NCBI RefSeq assembly: GCF_023913515.1
Contig: NZ_CP099391.1
Coordinates: 1,488,001-1,552,000, forward strand
Length of the DNA: 64,000 nucleotides
Source: Natronococcus sp. CG52
GTDB lineage: Archaea > Halobacteriota > Halobacteria > Halobacteriales > Natrialbaceae
Reading direction: 5' to 3'
The translations under genes were made by a program, and so were the position numbers. Below the pieces are notes generated by a model, which saw only the letters and a program-made list of their open reading frames with translations, was not told the origin of the DNA and searched no databases. Shown here one piece after another: positions 1 to 8,276 of the stretch. Numbering within the stretch: the first letter of the stretch is position 1; every line of letters begins with the position of its first letter.

Positions 1-595
1 CCTCTTCGGCCCGATGGAGCGTCTCGCTGCAGGTCGACTTGGCGATGTCCAGATGGTCGGCCAGTTCCGTCAGCGAACAGCGACGCGGGGTGTCGTAGTA
101 CCCCTCGTCGACGGCCGTGACGGCCACTTCGAGCTGTCGTTCCGAGAGAAGCTGACTCTCGTAGAGCCGCTCCCGGACCTGTTCGATCCGATACCGGAGG
201 CCGGCCCGCTCGAGTCGGTCGGCGAGCGCTGCGAGCTGTTCTCGCGACCCGGTGACGTCGATCACCGCCTCGCCGTCCTGGATTTCGACCGGGAGATCGA
301 TCGGAATTCCGGACTCGCGAGAGGAGAACAACAGCAGGGGGGCCGTCGTGTCGAAGTGAACCGTCGTCTCGTCGTCGGTCCGTCCGGCGGTCGAGAGGTT
401 CGAAATCTGCGGGTGATCGTCCAGCTCGCCGACCGCCTCGGTGACTTCGGAGCCGGTGAGGCGAACGAGCGCGAAGCCCGATCCCGCGCCCGGGACTGCC
501 TCGAGCATTCGGAACGTCGTCTCGGGGTAGGCCGTCGAGACCTGCCACATCCAGACCTGCTCGGGCATCGTGATGGTGAGTGTCGCCTGGGCCAT
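1..595 (-). CDS. HTH-10 (bacterio-opsin activator type) transcriptional regulator, 3' end cut off
   Basis: Reading the minus strand from an ATG at 595 gives MAQATLTITMPEQVWMWQV and stays open to the window edge (about 198 codons). The first 150 residues form the sensor-like domain usual in haloarchaeal bat-type regulators. From about residue 155 comes the HTH: ERQLEVAVTAVDEGYYDTP, then SLTELADHLDIAKSTCSETL, the signature of the HTH-10 family. These proteins bind DNA and regulate transcription in the cytoplasm; the target is unknown. The C-terminus and stop lie outside the window. The family call is firm, the function is not known. Confidence 0.85.
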   Translation of the reverse strand, partial: MAQATLTITMPEQVWMWQVSTAYPETTFRMLEAVPGAGSGFALVRLTGSEVTEAVGELDDHPQISNLSTAGRTDDETTVHFDTTAPLLLFSSRESGIPIDLPVEIQDGEAVIDVTGSREQLAALADRLERAGLRYRIEQVRERLYESQLLSERQLEVAVTAVDEGYYDTPRRCSLTELADHLDIAKSTCSETLHRAEE

Positions 596-726
596 GCGAA
601 CGGGTATCCCTACGGTCGTCACGGGGAATACCACCATCCACATTCCTACGGCGTGAGAACACACGGCGAACATGTTCCCCTGATGTCCCCCGCCGCTTCG
701 AAGGCAGTAGTCCGTCCGAGGGGTCG

Positions 727-1632
727 TCAGCGCAGGTGATCGAGCAACAGGTCGGTCGTCCGCTCCGGCTCCTCGTGGGGAACCCAGTGACTCGTCTCGG
801 GGAGGCGTTCGAGCCGACCGCGCTCGCAGAACTGCACGCTCGCGAGTCCGAGTTCGGGGACGAGCGCCTCGTCCTCCTCGCCCCAGACGACGACCGTCGG
901 CTGCTCGAGGGGGGGTCCCGCGGCGCGTCCGGCGGGTAGCGTGCGAGCGCCCGGTACCAGTTCAGCATCCCGGTGAGCGCGCCCTCCCGTCCCCAGGCCC
1001 GACGGTAGTGAGCCAGCTCCGCTTCGGCGAACGTTCCGGGGGGACGCGGTCTCCCGCAGCGCTCGCTCGAGGAGTCGGAAGTCGCCGACTCGACAGAGTC
1101 CCTCCGGGAGCCACGGCAACTGGAACGCGAGCACGTACCAGCTTCGCCGAAGCTGTTCGGGATTCGACGCGAGTTGCTGGCGAAACGCGACCGGATGAGG
1201 CGCGTTGATGATGGCCAGGCGGTCGACGACGTCCGGGTACCGGAGCGCGAGATCCCAGCCGACGGCGCCGCCCCAGTCGTGGCCGACGACGTGTGCCGTC
1301 TCGCGGCCTTCGCTCGCGATCAGGTCGACGATATCCCTCGAGAGATCCCGGAGCTGGTACGCCCGCACGTCCTGTGGCTTCTCGCTCAGGTTGTACCCCC
1401 GTTGATCGGGGACGACCACCCGGTAACCGGCCTCGACTAGCGGTTCGATCTGTTCCCGCCACGCGTACCAGAACTCGGGAAAGCCGTGGAGCAACACGAC
1501 GAGCGGATCGTCCGCGTCGCCGGCGGTAACGGCGTGCAGCCGAACCCCGTTCACCGTTCGGGACGTCGATGTCGCCTCGGCGAACGAGAGGATCGACGCG
1601 TCCGTCTCGAGGGGCGCTGGAGGCGCGTCCAT
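727..1632 (-). CDS. alpha/beta hydrolase, epoxide-hydrolase-like, with two compensating frameshifts
   Basis: A 301-aa ORF with the alpha/beta-hydrolase layout: oxyanion HGFPEFW near residue 49, nucleophile Asp119 in GHDWGG, acid region VVWGEEDEAL and catalytic histidine region SHWVPHEEPE near the end. This fits soluble epoxide hydrolases or haloalkane dehalogenases. Between the cap domain and VVVWG about 40 residues are nonsense (arginine-rich), while another frame there reads TFAEAELAHYRRAWGREG and ALTGMLNWYRALARYPPDA, a typical cap sequence. Shifts in the G runs at 1038-1043 and 909-915 would restore a normal 301-residue protein. The gene is either miscalled at two homopolymers or really scrambled in the cap. 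Confidence 0.8.
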   Translation of the reverse strand: MDAPPAPLETDASILSFAEATSTSRTVNGVRLHAVTAGDADDPLVVLLHGFPEFWYAWREQIEPLVEAGYRVVVPDQRGYNLSEKPQDVRAYQLRDLSRDIVDLIASEGRETAHVVGHDWGGAVGWDLALRYPDVVDRLAIINAPHPVAFRQQLASNPEQLRRSWYVLAFQLPWLPEGLCRVGDFRLLERALRETASPRNVRRSGAGSLPSGLGTGGRAHRDAELVPGARTLPAGRAAGPPLEQPTVVVWGEEDEALVPELGLASVQFCERGRLERLPETSHWVPHEEPERTTDLLLDHLR

Positions 1633-1850
1633 ACGTCCGGTTCCGGTTCGCGGCCGGATTTACGTACCGGTCGCGGAAGGGACTCCCGTCTCGGCTGGTC
1701 GGCGCGAAGTGATCCGTGCGAACGCGTTCGACACTTCCGTTTCCGGAGAGTCAGCCGCTCTCGTCTCGCCGCCGAAACGCCGGAGCCGAGCACGCGCTCG
1801 AGCACGGAGATCAGAAAGCCCGACCACGCGCTCGCCACGGTCGAACCGTG

Positions 1851-1976
1851 TCAGGTCCAGGCTCGAAGACAGTCCGCCGAGCAGAAGTACAGATCGACGG
1901 ACTCACCGGGGGTGGAGTCGGTGTGCGTCGTCAGCGTGTACGCGACCTCGTCGGTTCGACAGTTGTCACAGCCCAT
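1851..1976 (-). CDS. small CxxC zinc-finger protein (41 aa)
   Basis: An ATG at 1976 opens a 41-aa ORF beginning MGCDNCRTDEVAYTLTTHT and ending LYFCSADCLRAWT. The spacing is CxxC, then 28 residues, then CxxxC: a single zinc-binding fold. It resembles the short CPxCG-type and DUF7576-type zinc fingers common in haloarchaea (family from memory). The acidic, low-lysine composition and two paired cysteine motifs argue for a real gene. It stands alone between the hydrolase and tfb. Function unknown. Confidence 0.65.
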   Translation of the reverse strand: MGCDNCRTDEVAYTLTTHTDSTPGESVDLYFCSADCLRAWT

Positions 1977-2091
1977 ACCGAACCCGACTGGAGAACGGGA
2001 TATGATTATGCACCGATTAGCGCGCTGCCATCGCAGTTAGCGACTGATTACGACGGGCGCAATCCGACGTTGATACAGAGCGACTGGCCGC

Positions 2092-3069
2092 TCAGACCGG
2101 CGCACCTTTCTCGGCCTCGAGCAGTTCGTGGTACCGGTTTCGGATGGTGACCTCGGAGATGCTGGCGACCTCGCTGACGTCGTTCTGGGTGACCTTCTCG
2201 TTGGTCAGCAGTGCGGCCGCGTACATCGCGGCGGCGGCGAGGCCGACCGGGGACTTGCCGCTGTGAACTTCCTCCTCCTTGGCCGTCTGCAGGAGGCCGC
2301 GGGCCCGTCGCTCGGTCTCGTCGGAGAGGCCGAGGTCGCTCGCGAACCGCGGGACGTAGCTCTCGGGGTCCGCGGGCTGAACCTCGAGGCCGAGCTCCCG
2401 AATGACGTACCGGTACGTCCGGGCGACCTCGTCCTTTTCGACGCGGCTGACGGCCGAGATTTCGTCGAGGCTGCGCGGCGTGCCGGCCTGACGGGCGGCC
2501 GCGTACAGCGACGAGGTCGCGACGCCTTCGATCGAGCGGCCCGGGAGCAGGTCCTCCTCGAGGGCGCGGCGGTAGATGACCGACGCGGTTTCGCGGACGT
2601 TCTCGGGGAGGCCCAGCGCGCTGGCCATCCGGTCGATCTCGCCGAGAGCCTGCTTCAGGTTGCGCTCTTTGGAGTCGCGGGTGCGGAACCGCTCGTTCCA
2701 GGTGCGAAGCCGCTGCATCTTCTGGCGCTGGCGACTCGAGAGGGACTTGCCGTAGGCGTCCTTGTCCTGCCAGCCGATGTTCGTCGAGAGCCCCTGGTCG
2801 TGCATCATGTTGGTCGTCGGGGCGCCGACGCGGGACTTCTCGTCCTTCTCGGCGGCGTCGAACGCTCGCCACTCGGGACCGCGATCGATCTCGCCCTCGT
2901 CGACGACGAGCCCGCAGTCCTCACAGACCGTCTCGGCGTGCTCGGCGTCGGAGATGACCCGACCGCCGCACTCCGGACACTCTTCGCGCTGTTCCGCCTG
3001 CTCGTCCGTCTCCTCACGTTCGCTCGAGCGTCGCTCGTCGCTCCGGGTTCGGATAGTGGATTCTGTCAT
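2092..3069 (-). CDS. tfb: transcription initiation factor IIB (TFB)
   Basis: A 325-aa TFB, which bridges the TBP-promoter complex to RNA polymerase. The N-terminal zinc ribbon has C31, C34, C49 and C52. It is followed by the B-finger/linker (EWRAFDAAEKDEKSRVGAP) and two cyclin repeats, each ending in the usual helix set (SIEGVATSSLYAAARQAGTP; SPVGLAAAAMYAAALLTNEK). I chose the ATG at 3069 because residues upstream of it do not resemble TFB and a TATTTAAG box lies at 3141-3134. Haloarchaea carry several TFB paralogues; which one this is cannot be told. It is divergent from gatCA. Confidence 0.96.
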   Translation of the reverse strand: MTESTIRTRSDERRSSEREETDEQAEQREECPECGGRVISDAEHAETVCEDCGLVVDEGEIDRGPEWRAFDAAEKDEKSRVGAPTTNMMHDQGLSTNIGWQDKDAYGKSLSSRQRQKMQRLRTWNERFRTRDSKERNLKQALGEIDRMASALGLPENVRETASVIYRRALEEDLLPGRSIEGVATSSLYAAARQAGTPRSLDEISAVSRVEKDEVARTYRYVIRELGLEVQPADPESYVPRFASDLGLSDETERRARGLLQTAKEEEVHSGKSPVGLAAAAMYAAALLTNEKVTQNDVSEVASISEVTIRNRYHELLEAEKGAPV

Positions 3070-3133
3070 CTGTGGGAAAATCCAGCCGGGGTAGGCTGAA
3101 AACGCTCTACTCCTTCGTAATGTAGTCGATGCA

Positions 3134-3141
3134 CTTAAATA
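3134..3141 (-). promoter_or_regulatory. TATA box of tfb
   Basis: TATTTAAG on the minus strand, a canonical archaeal TATA element. It predicts a transcript start near 3113 and a leader of roughly 45 nt before the ATG at 3069. Confidence 0.6.
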
Positions 3142-3222
3142 CTCCGATAGTATTGCGCGCGTTTCAGCGACTATACCGCCGTTACGAGCGGATCGAGAAA
3201 TCGCCTCACCGTCGGCGGTATC

Positions 3223-3234
3223 GAAACCCTTACT
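3223..3234 (+). promoter_or_regulatory. promoter of gatCA
   Basis: The element GAAACCCTTACT is centred about 28 nt before the gatC ATG at 3259. That spacing predicts a leaderless transcript and supports this ATG over the in-frame one 12 nt upstream. Confidence 0.5.
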
Positions 3235-3258
3235 CTCCGGAGGCCGGTGAGATCTCGT

Positions 3259-3537
3259 ATGAGCGACGACGCCGTCAGTCCCGAGGAGGTCCGCCACGTC
3301 GCGGAGCTGGCTCGCGTCGACCTCGCGGACGACGAGGTCGACCAGTTCACCCGGCAGTTCGCGGACATTCTCGAGTACTTCGAGACGCTCGACGAGGTAC
3401 CGGAGGTCGACCGCGACGCGGATCTGACGAACGTAATGCGTCCGGACGAGAAACGCGACTCACTCGACCGCACCGAGGCGCTCCGAAACGCCTCCGAAAC
3501 CGAGGACGGCTACTTCAAAGGCCCGAACGTCTCCTGA
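3259..3537 (+). CDS. gatC: Asp-tRNA(Asn)/Glu-tRNA(Gln) amidotransferase subunit C
   Basis: A 92-aa GatC, the small subunit that holds GatA and GatB together in the amidotransferase converting mischarged Asp-tRNA(Asn) or Glu-tRNA(Gln). It shows the family start SPEEVRHVAELARVDL, the helix QFTRQFADILEYFETLDEV and the conserved end LRNASETEDGYFKGPNV. Its length is normal. It lies 2 nt upstream of gatA, so the two are co-translated. The start at 3259 is favoured by the promoter spacing. Confidence 0.95.
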   Translation: MSDDAVSPEEVRHVAELARVDLADDEVDQFTRQFADILEYFETLDEVPEVDRDADLTNVMRPDEKRDSLDRTEALRNASETEDGYFKGPNVS

Positions 3538-3539
3538 TC

Positions 3540-4811
3540 ATGTCGGCGAACATTTTCATCACGGAGGAGGAGATCGACGGCGACGACGACGGTCCGCTGG
3601 CCGGCACGACGGTCGCAATCAAGGACAACATCTCCACCGAGGGCGTCCGGACGACTTGCGGCTCGCGGATGCTCGAGGAGTACGTCCCGCCCTACGACGC
3701 GACGGTCGTCTCCCGACTCAAAGAGGCGGGGGCGACGATCGTCGGCAAGGCGAATATGGACGAGTTCGGGATGGGGACGACCAACGAGACCTCCTACTTC
3801 GGTCCGACGGACAACCCGGCGGCACCCGGCCGCGTCCCCGGCGGGTCCTCCGGCGGCTCGGCCGCTGCGGTCGCCGCCGGCGAGGCCGACGTCGCGCTCG
3901 GCACCGATACGGGCGGCTCGATCCGCTGTCCCGCCGCGTTCTGCGGCGTCGTCGGCATCAAGCCGACGTACGGACTGGTCTCGCGGTACGGACTGGTCGC
4001 CTACGGCAACAGTCTCGAGCAAATCGGCCCCTTCGGCGAGACCGTCGAGGACGCCGCGGAACTGCTCGACGCGATCGCCGGCAGCGACGAGCGTGATGCG
4101 ACTACCCACCCGGAGGGTGACGACTCGAGCTACGCCGACGCCGCCACCGGCGAGGTCGACGGCCTTTCGATCGGCGTTCCCACGGAGCTACTCGAGGGCG
4201 CCGACGAGGGCGTCGTCGAGACCTTCTGGGACGCGATCGCCGATCTCGAGGAGCAGGGCGCCGAGTACCACGAGGTCAGCCTCCCCTCCGTCGAGCACGC
4301 CGTCGAGGCCTACTACGTGATCGCGATGTCCGAGGCGTCCTCGAACCTCGCCCGGTTCGACGGCGTCCGCTACGGCCACGACGCCGACGTCGAGGGCAAC
4401 TGGAACGAGACCTTCTCGCAGGCACGCAAGGAGGGCTTCGGCGACGAGGTCAAGCGCCGGATCCTGCTCGGCACCTACGCGCTCTCGGCGGGGTATCACG
4501 ACAAATACTACAAGAAGGCCCAGGACGCCCGCGCGTGGGTTAAACAGGACTTCGACGAGGCGCTCTCGGAGGCCGACGTGCTCGCGTCGCCGACGATGCC
4601 GGTGCCGCCGTTCGAACTCGGCGAGAGCCTCGACGATCCGCTCCAGATGTATCTCGCCGATGCCAACACGGTGCCGGTCAACCTAGCCGACCTCCCTGCG
4701 ATCTCGGTACCCGCCGGCGAAACCGACGGTCTCCCCGTCGGCCTCCAGCTCATCGGTCCGGCGTTCGGCGAGGAGCAACTGATCCGCGCCGGCAGCGCGA
4801 TCGATCGATAA
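3540..4811 (+). CDS. gatA: Asp-tRNA(Asn)/Glu-tRNA(Gln) amidotransferase subunit A
   Basis: A 423-aa amidase-signature enzyme. It hydrolyses glutamine and passes the ammonia to GatB. The Ser-cisSer-Lys triad is visible: Lys in VAIKDNIST, the Gly/Ser-rich loop GGSSGGSAAAVAAGEADVAL, and the nucleophile region GTDTGGSIRCPAAFCG. It begins MSANIFITEEE, somewhat shorter at the N-terminus than bacterial GatA, as is common in haloarchaea. The ATG at 3540 follows the gatC stop by 2 nt. gatB is not in the window. Confidence 0.96.
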   Translation: MSANIFITEEEIDGDDDGPLAGTTVAIKDNISTEGVRTTCGSRMLEEYVPPYDATVVSRLKEAGATIVGKANMDEFGMGTTNETSYFGPTDNPAAPGRVPGGSSGGSAAAVAAGEADVALGTDTGGSIRCPAAFCGVVGIKPTYGLVSRYGLVAYGNSLEQIGPFGETVEDAAELLDAIAGSDERDATTHPEGDDSSYADAATGEVDGLSIGVPTELLEGADEGVVETFWDAIADLEEQGAEYHEVSLPSVEHAVEAYYVIAMSEASSNLARFDGVRYGHDADVEGNWNETFSQARKEGFGDEVKRRILLGTYALSAGYHDKYYKKAQDARAWVKQDFDEALSEADVLASPTMPVPPFELGESLDDPLQMYLADANTVPVNLADLPAISVPAGETDGLPVGLQLIGPAFGEEQLIRAGSAIDR

Positions 4812-4858
4812 CCCGTTTCGGTCGGGACGATCCGCTATCTGGTTGGATATCCGAACGG

Positions 4859-4869
4859 TTTATTTTTAT
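4859..4869 (+). promoter_or_regulatory. TATA box upstream of the 4918 gene
   Basis: An A/T-only run (TTTATTTTTAT) in GC-rich surroundings. A start near 4887 would give a leader of about 30 nt before the GTG at 4918. Confidence 0.45.
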
Positions 4870-4917
4870 ACACCGTTCGCGAATGGTAGGCCACTGAACG
4901 GATTACGCAGGTGGCAT

Positions 4918-5331
4918 GTGATAGAGATTGCACCGGACGAAGAGGTCGCGTTCGACGAGTTCGCTCGCGTCTGTGATCTCGTCGACGGTTACTTCGACGA
5001 GACGATCGACGAGGTGGCGATACAGACGCCGGTGTCGCGACGGCAGCTCGTGGCAATCCTCGCGAGGGTACAGCTCTCCGGCCGACAACGCGCGGTCGAG
5101 AGCGGCATCCAGCAAGCCGACGTGGTGTATCGGTCGCGCGAGGAAACGTTCCTCTGGTTCACCGACGAGTTCTGGACCGACATCGGCGGGCAGCACGACC
5201 TCGACGCCGACGAGCGGCGAGCCGCTCGAGCGGTTCACCGGCGGGTGATCGGCGTCGTCGACGGAGACGACGCTCGGGACCGTGATCCGTTCGTGCTCGT
5301 CGGACGGTTCGGGCCGTACGAATCGCCGTGA
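4918..5331 (+). CDS. uncharacterised haloarchaeal protein (137 aa)
   Basis: I do not recognise this protein. It is acidic and soluble-looking, with no signal or membrane segment. It begins VIEIAPDEEVAFDEFARVCD and has a helical middle (RRQLVAILARVQLSGRQRAV) and an aromatic stretch ETFLWFTDEFWTDIGG. I chose GTG 4918 because the TATA box at 4859-4869 rules out the longer frame opening at 4843, which lies upstream of the promoter. It is on the same strand as gatCA but has its own promoter. Composition is typical of real haloarchaeal coding sequence. Confidence 0.65.
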   Translation: MIEIAPDEEVAFDEFARVCDLVDGYFDETIDEVAIQTPVSRRQLVAILARVQLSGRQRAVESGIQQADVVYRSREETFLWFTDEFWTDIGGQHDLDADERRAARAVHRRVIGVVDGDDARDRDPFVLVGRFGPYESP

Positions 5332-5389
5332 GCGGCGTCCGCTTCGGCCGGTCGAGTCCGATCGTCGATCGACTCGAAGAGAGCGGCCG

Positions 5390-5740
5390 TTACTCCTCGT
5401 ACGCGAGATTCATGATCCACTGCGAGAAGGCGTCGCTGTTGGGATCGACCTCGTCCTCGCCGATGAACGGCGAGAGCATGTCGCCGGCCATCAGCAGGGT
5501 GAAATCGAGGTCCCGTGCGGTCGGCGAGATGTAGTAGGTGTTGTGGCCGTTGTAGACGGTTTCCTCGCGGTCGACCAGTTCCTTCTCGACGAGCGATTCG
5601 ACGATTCGGCTCCCCTTGCGCGAGGAGACGTCGAGTTCCTTCCAGAAGTCGCTCTGGTGGATACCGCCGGTCTCGCGGACGAGTTCGAGTCCGGCACGCT
5701 CGTCTTCGGAGAGCTCTGATTCTGTCGCAGAGACGCTCAC
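5390..5740 (-). CDS. winged-helix transcriptional regulator
   Basis: A 116-aa protein with a MarR/Lrp-like winged helix: SEDERAGLELVRETGGIHQS, then DFWKELDVSSRKGSRIVESL as the recognition helix region, and the wing VDREETVYNGHNTYYISPTA. The C-terminus (DFTLLMAGDMLSPFIGEDEV) is acidic and may dimerise. The GTG at 5740 is preferred: GGAGAGGTG sits 6 nt before it, and its first bases overlap the stop of an upstream 16-aa ORF as GTGA. A GTG at 5749 is the alternative. The DNA target is unknown. Confidence 0.8.
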   Translation of the reverse strand: MSVSATESELSEDERAGLELVRETGGIHQSDFWKELDVSSRKGSRIVESLVEKELVDREETVYNGHNTYYISPTARDLDFTLLMAGDMLSPFIGEDEVDPNSDAFSQWIMNLAYEE

Positions 5741-5787
5741 GGTGACCACCTCTCCGTGCTCGCCGCTACGGGCGCGAGTGCGTTCAT
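5737..5787 (-). CDS. leaderless 16-aa upstream ORF coupled to the winged-helix regulator
   Basis: Encodes MNALAPVAASTERWSP. A TATA box (CATTTAAG, 5819-5812) lies 28 nt before its ATG, the spacing of a leaderless transcript, so this ORF would be the first thing translated. Its TGA overlaps the regulator's GTG start as GTGA, the usual arrangement for translational coupling. The peptide resembles nothing I know; the role is inferred from position only. Confidence 0.5.
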   Translation of the reverse strand: MNALAPVAASTERWSP

Positions 5788-5811
5788 ACTCGTATGAGGC
5801 AGGGCGAGCCG

Positions 5812-5819
5812 CTTAAATG
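5812..5819 (-). promoter_or_regulatory. TATA box of the uORF/regulator transcript
   Basis: CATTTAAG on the minus strand, overlapping the TAA stop of the upstream NRDE gene. Its distance to the ATG at 5787 is right for a leaderless start. Confidence 0.55.
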
Positions 5820-6580
5820 TGCCCTTCGCGCTCTTCCAGCGAGTCGGTTCCGACCGCGACCGACTCGTAGCTCGTCTCGCAGGGCGGCTCCGGAGCGAAC
5901 GCGTACCGAGACCGTTCGCCCAGGGCGATCAACGAGGAGGAACGGGTGCCGAACCCGTCCCCGTGAACGCAGACGCCGTACTCGTGATCCCCGAGCACCG
6001 TTCCGGCTCGCTCGAGCCACTCCTCGGCCGTCTCGTCCGATTCAGCGGCCAACTCGCGACGCAGCCTGCGACCGTTTTCCGCCTGTTCCCGCGCCGCATC
6101 GGGCCGGATCTCTGGAACCCGAGCGTCGTCGTCGACCGCGACGTTGACGACGACGTGGACGCCGGGGTCGAAGTCGGTTCGCTCGAGGTCGCCGCCCCAC
6201 TCGTAACAGAACGCGTCCGTCTCGTCCGCGATTACGAGGTAGAACCCCTCGTACTCCCGGCTCTCGGTCTGCTCCTCGACGATCGTCGCTGCGTCGGCGG
6301 CGGAGCGGGCCTCGAGGACGTCCGCGACGAGCAACCCGCGGGATCGTTCACCCGCGAGGTCGGCGTCGCCCCACCGGTTCGTGATGCCGGCGAAGACGCC
6401 GAACTCGTTGTAGCCGATCCAGGTCCCGCCCGCTTCGACGTCCCGCGGCGCGACGATTCGCGGCTTCTCGCGGTAGACGTCGGGCGGCAGGGACTCGCGC
6501 TCGAGCGCTTCGTCACGGTTTGCGGCGACTGCGACGGGTGTCTCGTCGAAGACCTGCCAGGCGAGCGTGAGCGTACACAC
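5813..6580 (-). CDS. NRDE (TANGO2) family protein
   Basis: A 255-aa protein with the Cys-2 start MCTLTLAWQVF and the name-giving motif AANRDEALERE, followed by GGTWIGYNEFGVFAGITNR, all diagnostic of the NRDE/TANGO2 family. The N-terminal cysteine could serve as an Ntn-type nucleophile. TANGO2 proteins in eukaryotes and bacteria have been linked to heme or lipid handling, but the archaeal role is not established. The protein is cytoplasmic with no signal. It is followed directly by the regulator transcription unit. Confidence 0.9.
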   Translation of the reverse strand: MCTLTLAWQVFDETPVAVAANRDEALERESLPPDVYREKPRIVAPRDVEAGGTWIGYNEFGVFAGITNRWGDADLAGERSRGLLVADVLEARSAADAATIVEEQTESREYEGFYLVIADETDAFCYEWGGDLERTDFDPGVHVVVNVAVDDDARVPEIRPDAAREQAENGRRLRRELAAESDETAEEWLERAGTVLGDHEYGVCVHGDGFGTRSSSLIALGERSRYAFAPEPPCETSYESVAVGTDSLEEREGHI

Positions 6581-6653
6581 GGTCCGGGATAGGAGCGCGA
6601 ACGCCTTAACTTCGCGTCTGTTCGACGGCTTCGAGGCGCGGTTCGCGAGTAGA

Positions 6654-8276
6654 TTACGACGACCGCGACCAGTCGGAAACGTCGATTCCCGACTCGAGCA
6701 GGCGCGTTCGCGTCGCCTCGCGGTCGACGGTCCCCGACGGCGTCCGCGGAAGCGACGCGACGACGGCGATCATCTTCGGCCGCTTGAATCCCGCGAGGCG
6801 ATCGTCGCAGTGGCCGAGGACGGACTCGAGGGCCAGCGATTCGGCGGCGGTCTCAGACCGGCCTCCAGCCGGTCCGTCGGCTCCCTCGGGAACGACGAGC
6901 GCGCCGACGCGTTCGCCCCACTCGCGGTCCTCGAGACCGACGACGGCGGCGTCGGCGACGCCTGGATGCGAGCGCAGCACCGCGACGACCTCGCCTGGGT
7001 CGACGTTCTCGCCGCCGGTGACGATCCGGTCGCTTCGGCGGTTGAGCACCCACAGCCGGCCGTCCTCGTCGGCGTAACCGACGTCGCCCGTGTAGAGCCC
7101 CCGGCCGCCGAACGCTGCGTCGGTTCGCTCGGGCTCGAGGTAGCCGGGCGTCACCGTCGGCCCCGAGACGACGAGTTCGCCCGGTTCGCCTATCGGAACT
7201 CCCTCCCCATCGTCGTCGACGACCGTCACGTCGGCGAAGAGGAGCGGCTGGCCGACGGTCCCCTCCTGAGTCCGCGTCTCGGCGGGCGTCGCCGTGGCGA
7301 TCTGGGAGGCCGTCTCGGTCATTCCGTAGGTCGGGTGAACCGGCACGTTGGCCGCGTGGCAGCGCTCGAGCAGTTCGCTCGAGGCCGGCGCGCCGCCGAG
7401 GAGAACGAACCGGAGCGCCTCGGCGGGCTGCCAGCCGGCGTCGAGCAGCCGCTTGCACATCGTCGGTACCAGGGAGACGCCGGTCGCGTTCTCGCGCTCG
7501 AGAATCCGGGCCGTCTCGCGCGGTTCGAACGCGCGCTGGATCACGACGGTGGTACCGTAGAGCACGGACCGAACGACGGGGGCCAGCCCGCCCATGTGGT
7601 ACATCGGGAGACAACAGAGCCACCGGTCGTCCGGATCGACGCCGAGCCGGAACGCGGAGGCCGTCGCGCTGGCGACAAGGTTTCCGACGGTCAGTCGCAC
7701 TCCCTTCGGCTCGCCGGAGGTCCCGGAGGTGAACATGATCAGTTGCGTCTCGTCGCGCCCGAGCGAGACTGGTTCGACGGTCCGATCCCCCTCGAACTCC
7801 GACTCAGTTTCGCGCCGGTCCGAGTACAACGCCCGGACCCGCTCTATCTCGGGATCGTCGACGGACCAGACGCACTCGCCCTCGAGCGCCGCCTCGTCCG
7901 CTAGCTCGAGCGCGCTCGATTCGGTCCCCGCCTCGCAGACGATCGCCTCGAGCCCCGTTCGGTCGACCTTCGCGGCGAGTTCACCGGTCGTCTCGCGGAC
8001 GTTCAGCGGAACGACCGTCGCGCCGAGTCGCATCGCGGCGAAGAAGACCGTCGCGAACGCGGGCCGGGTGTCCATCAGGACGCCGAGCCGATCGTTTTGG
8101 GGGTTCCCGAGCGCTCGCCGGATACCTCGAGCGGCGTCGTCGACTCGCCGGTCGAATTCCCGGAAGCTCCAGCGATCGTTCGTCTCCATATCGACCACAG
8201 CCGTTCGCTCGGGCGTCGCCCGGACACGGTGTGTCACCAGGTTGTGAGTCGGCCAGTCGACCGGCGCGCCCGTCAC
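6654..8276 (-). CDS. menE: 2-succinylbenzoate--CoA ligase
   Basis: A 540-aa adenylate-forming enzyme. It activates o-succinylbenzoate to its CoA thioester in menaquinone synthesis. Motifs: P-loop IMFTSGTSGEPKG, YGMTETAS, the A8 hinge YTGDVGYADEDGRLWVLNRR and the C-terminal lysine in AGFKRPKMI. The GTG at 8276 overlaps the menC stop as GTGA, and the protein starts with the normal motif DWPTHNLVTHRVRATPERTA. It is the last gene of menA-menC-menE. The neighbouring men genes make this call firm against other acyl-CoA ligases. Confidence 0.93.
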   Translation of the reverse strand: MTGAPVDWPTHNLVTHRVRATPERTAVVDMETNDRWSFREFDRRVDDAARGIRRALGNPQNDRLGVLMDTRPAFATVFFAAMRLGATVVPLNVRETTGELAAKVDRTGLEAIVCEAGTESSALELADEAALEGECVWSVDDPEIERVRALYSDRRETESEFEGDRTVEPVSLGRDETQLIMFTSGTSGEPKGVRLTVGNLVASATASAFRLGVDPDDRWLCCLPMYHMGGLAPVVRSVLYGTTVVIQRAFEPRETARILERENATGVSLVPTMCKRLLDAGWQPAEALRFVLLGGAPASSELLERCHAANVPVHPTYGMTETASQIATATPAETRTQEGTVGQPLLFADVTVVDDDGEGVPIGEPGELVVSGPTVTPGYLEPERTDAAFGGRGLYTGDVGYADEDGRLWVLNRRSDRIVTGGENVDPGEVVAVLRSHPGVADAAVVGLEDREWGERVGALVVPEGADGPAGGRSETAAESLALESVLGHCDDRLAGFKRPKMIAVVASLPRTPSGTVDREATRTRLLESGIDVSDWSRSS

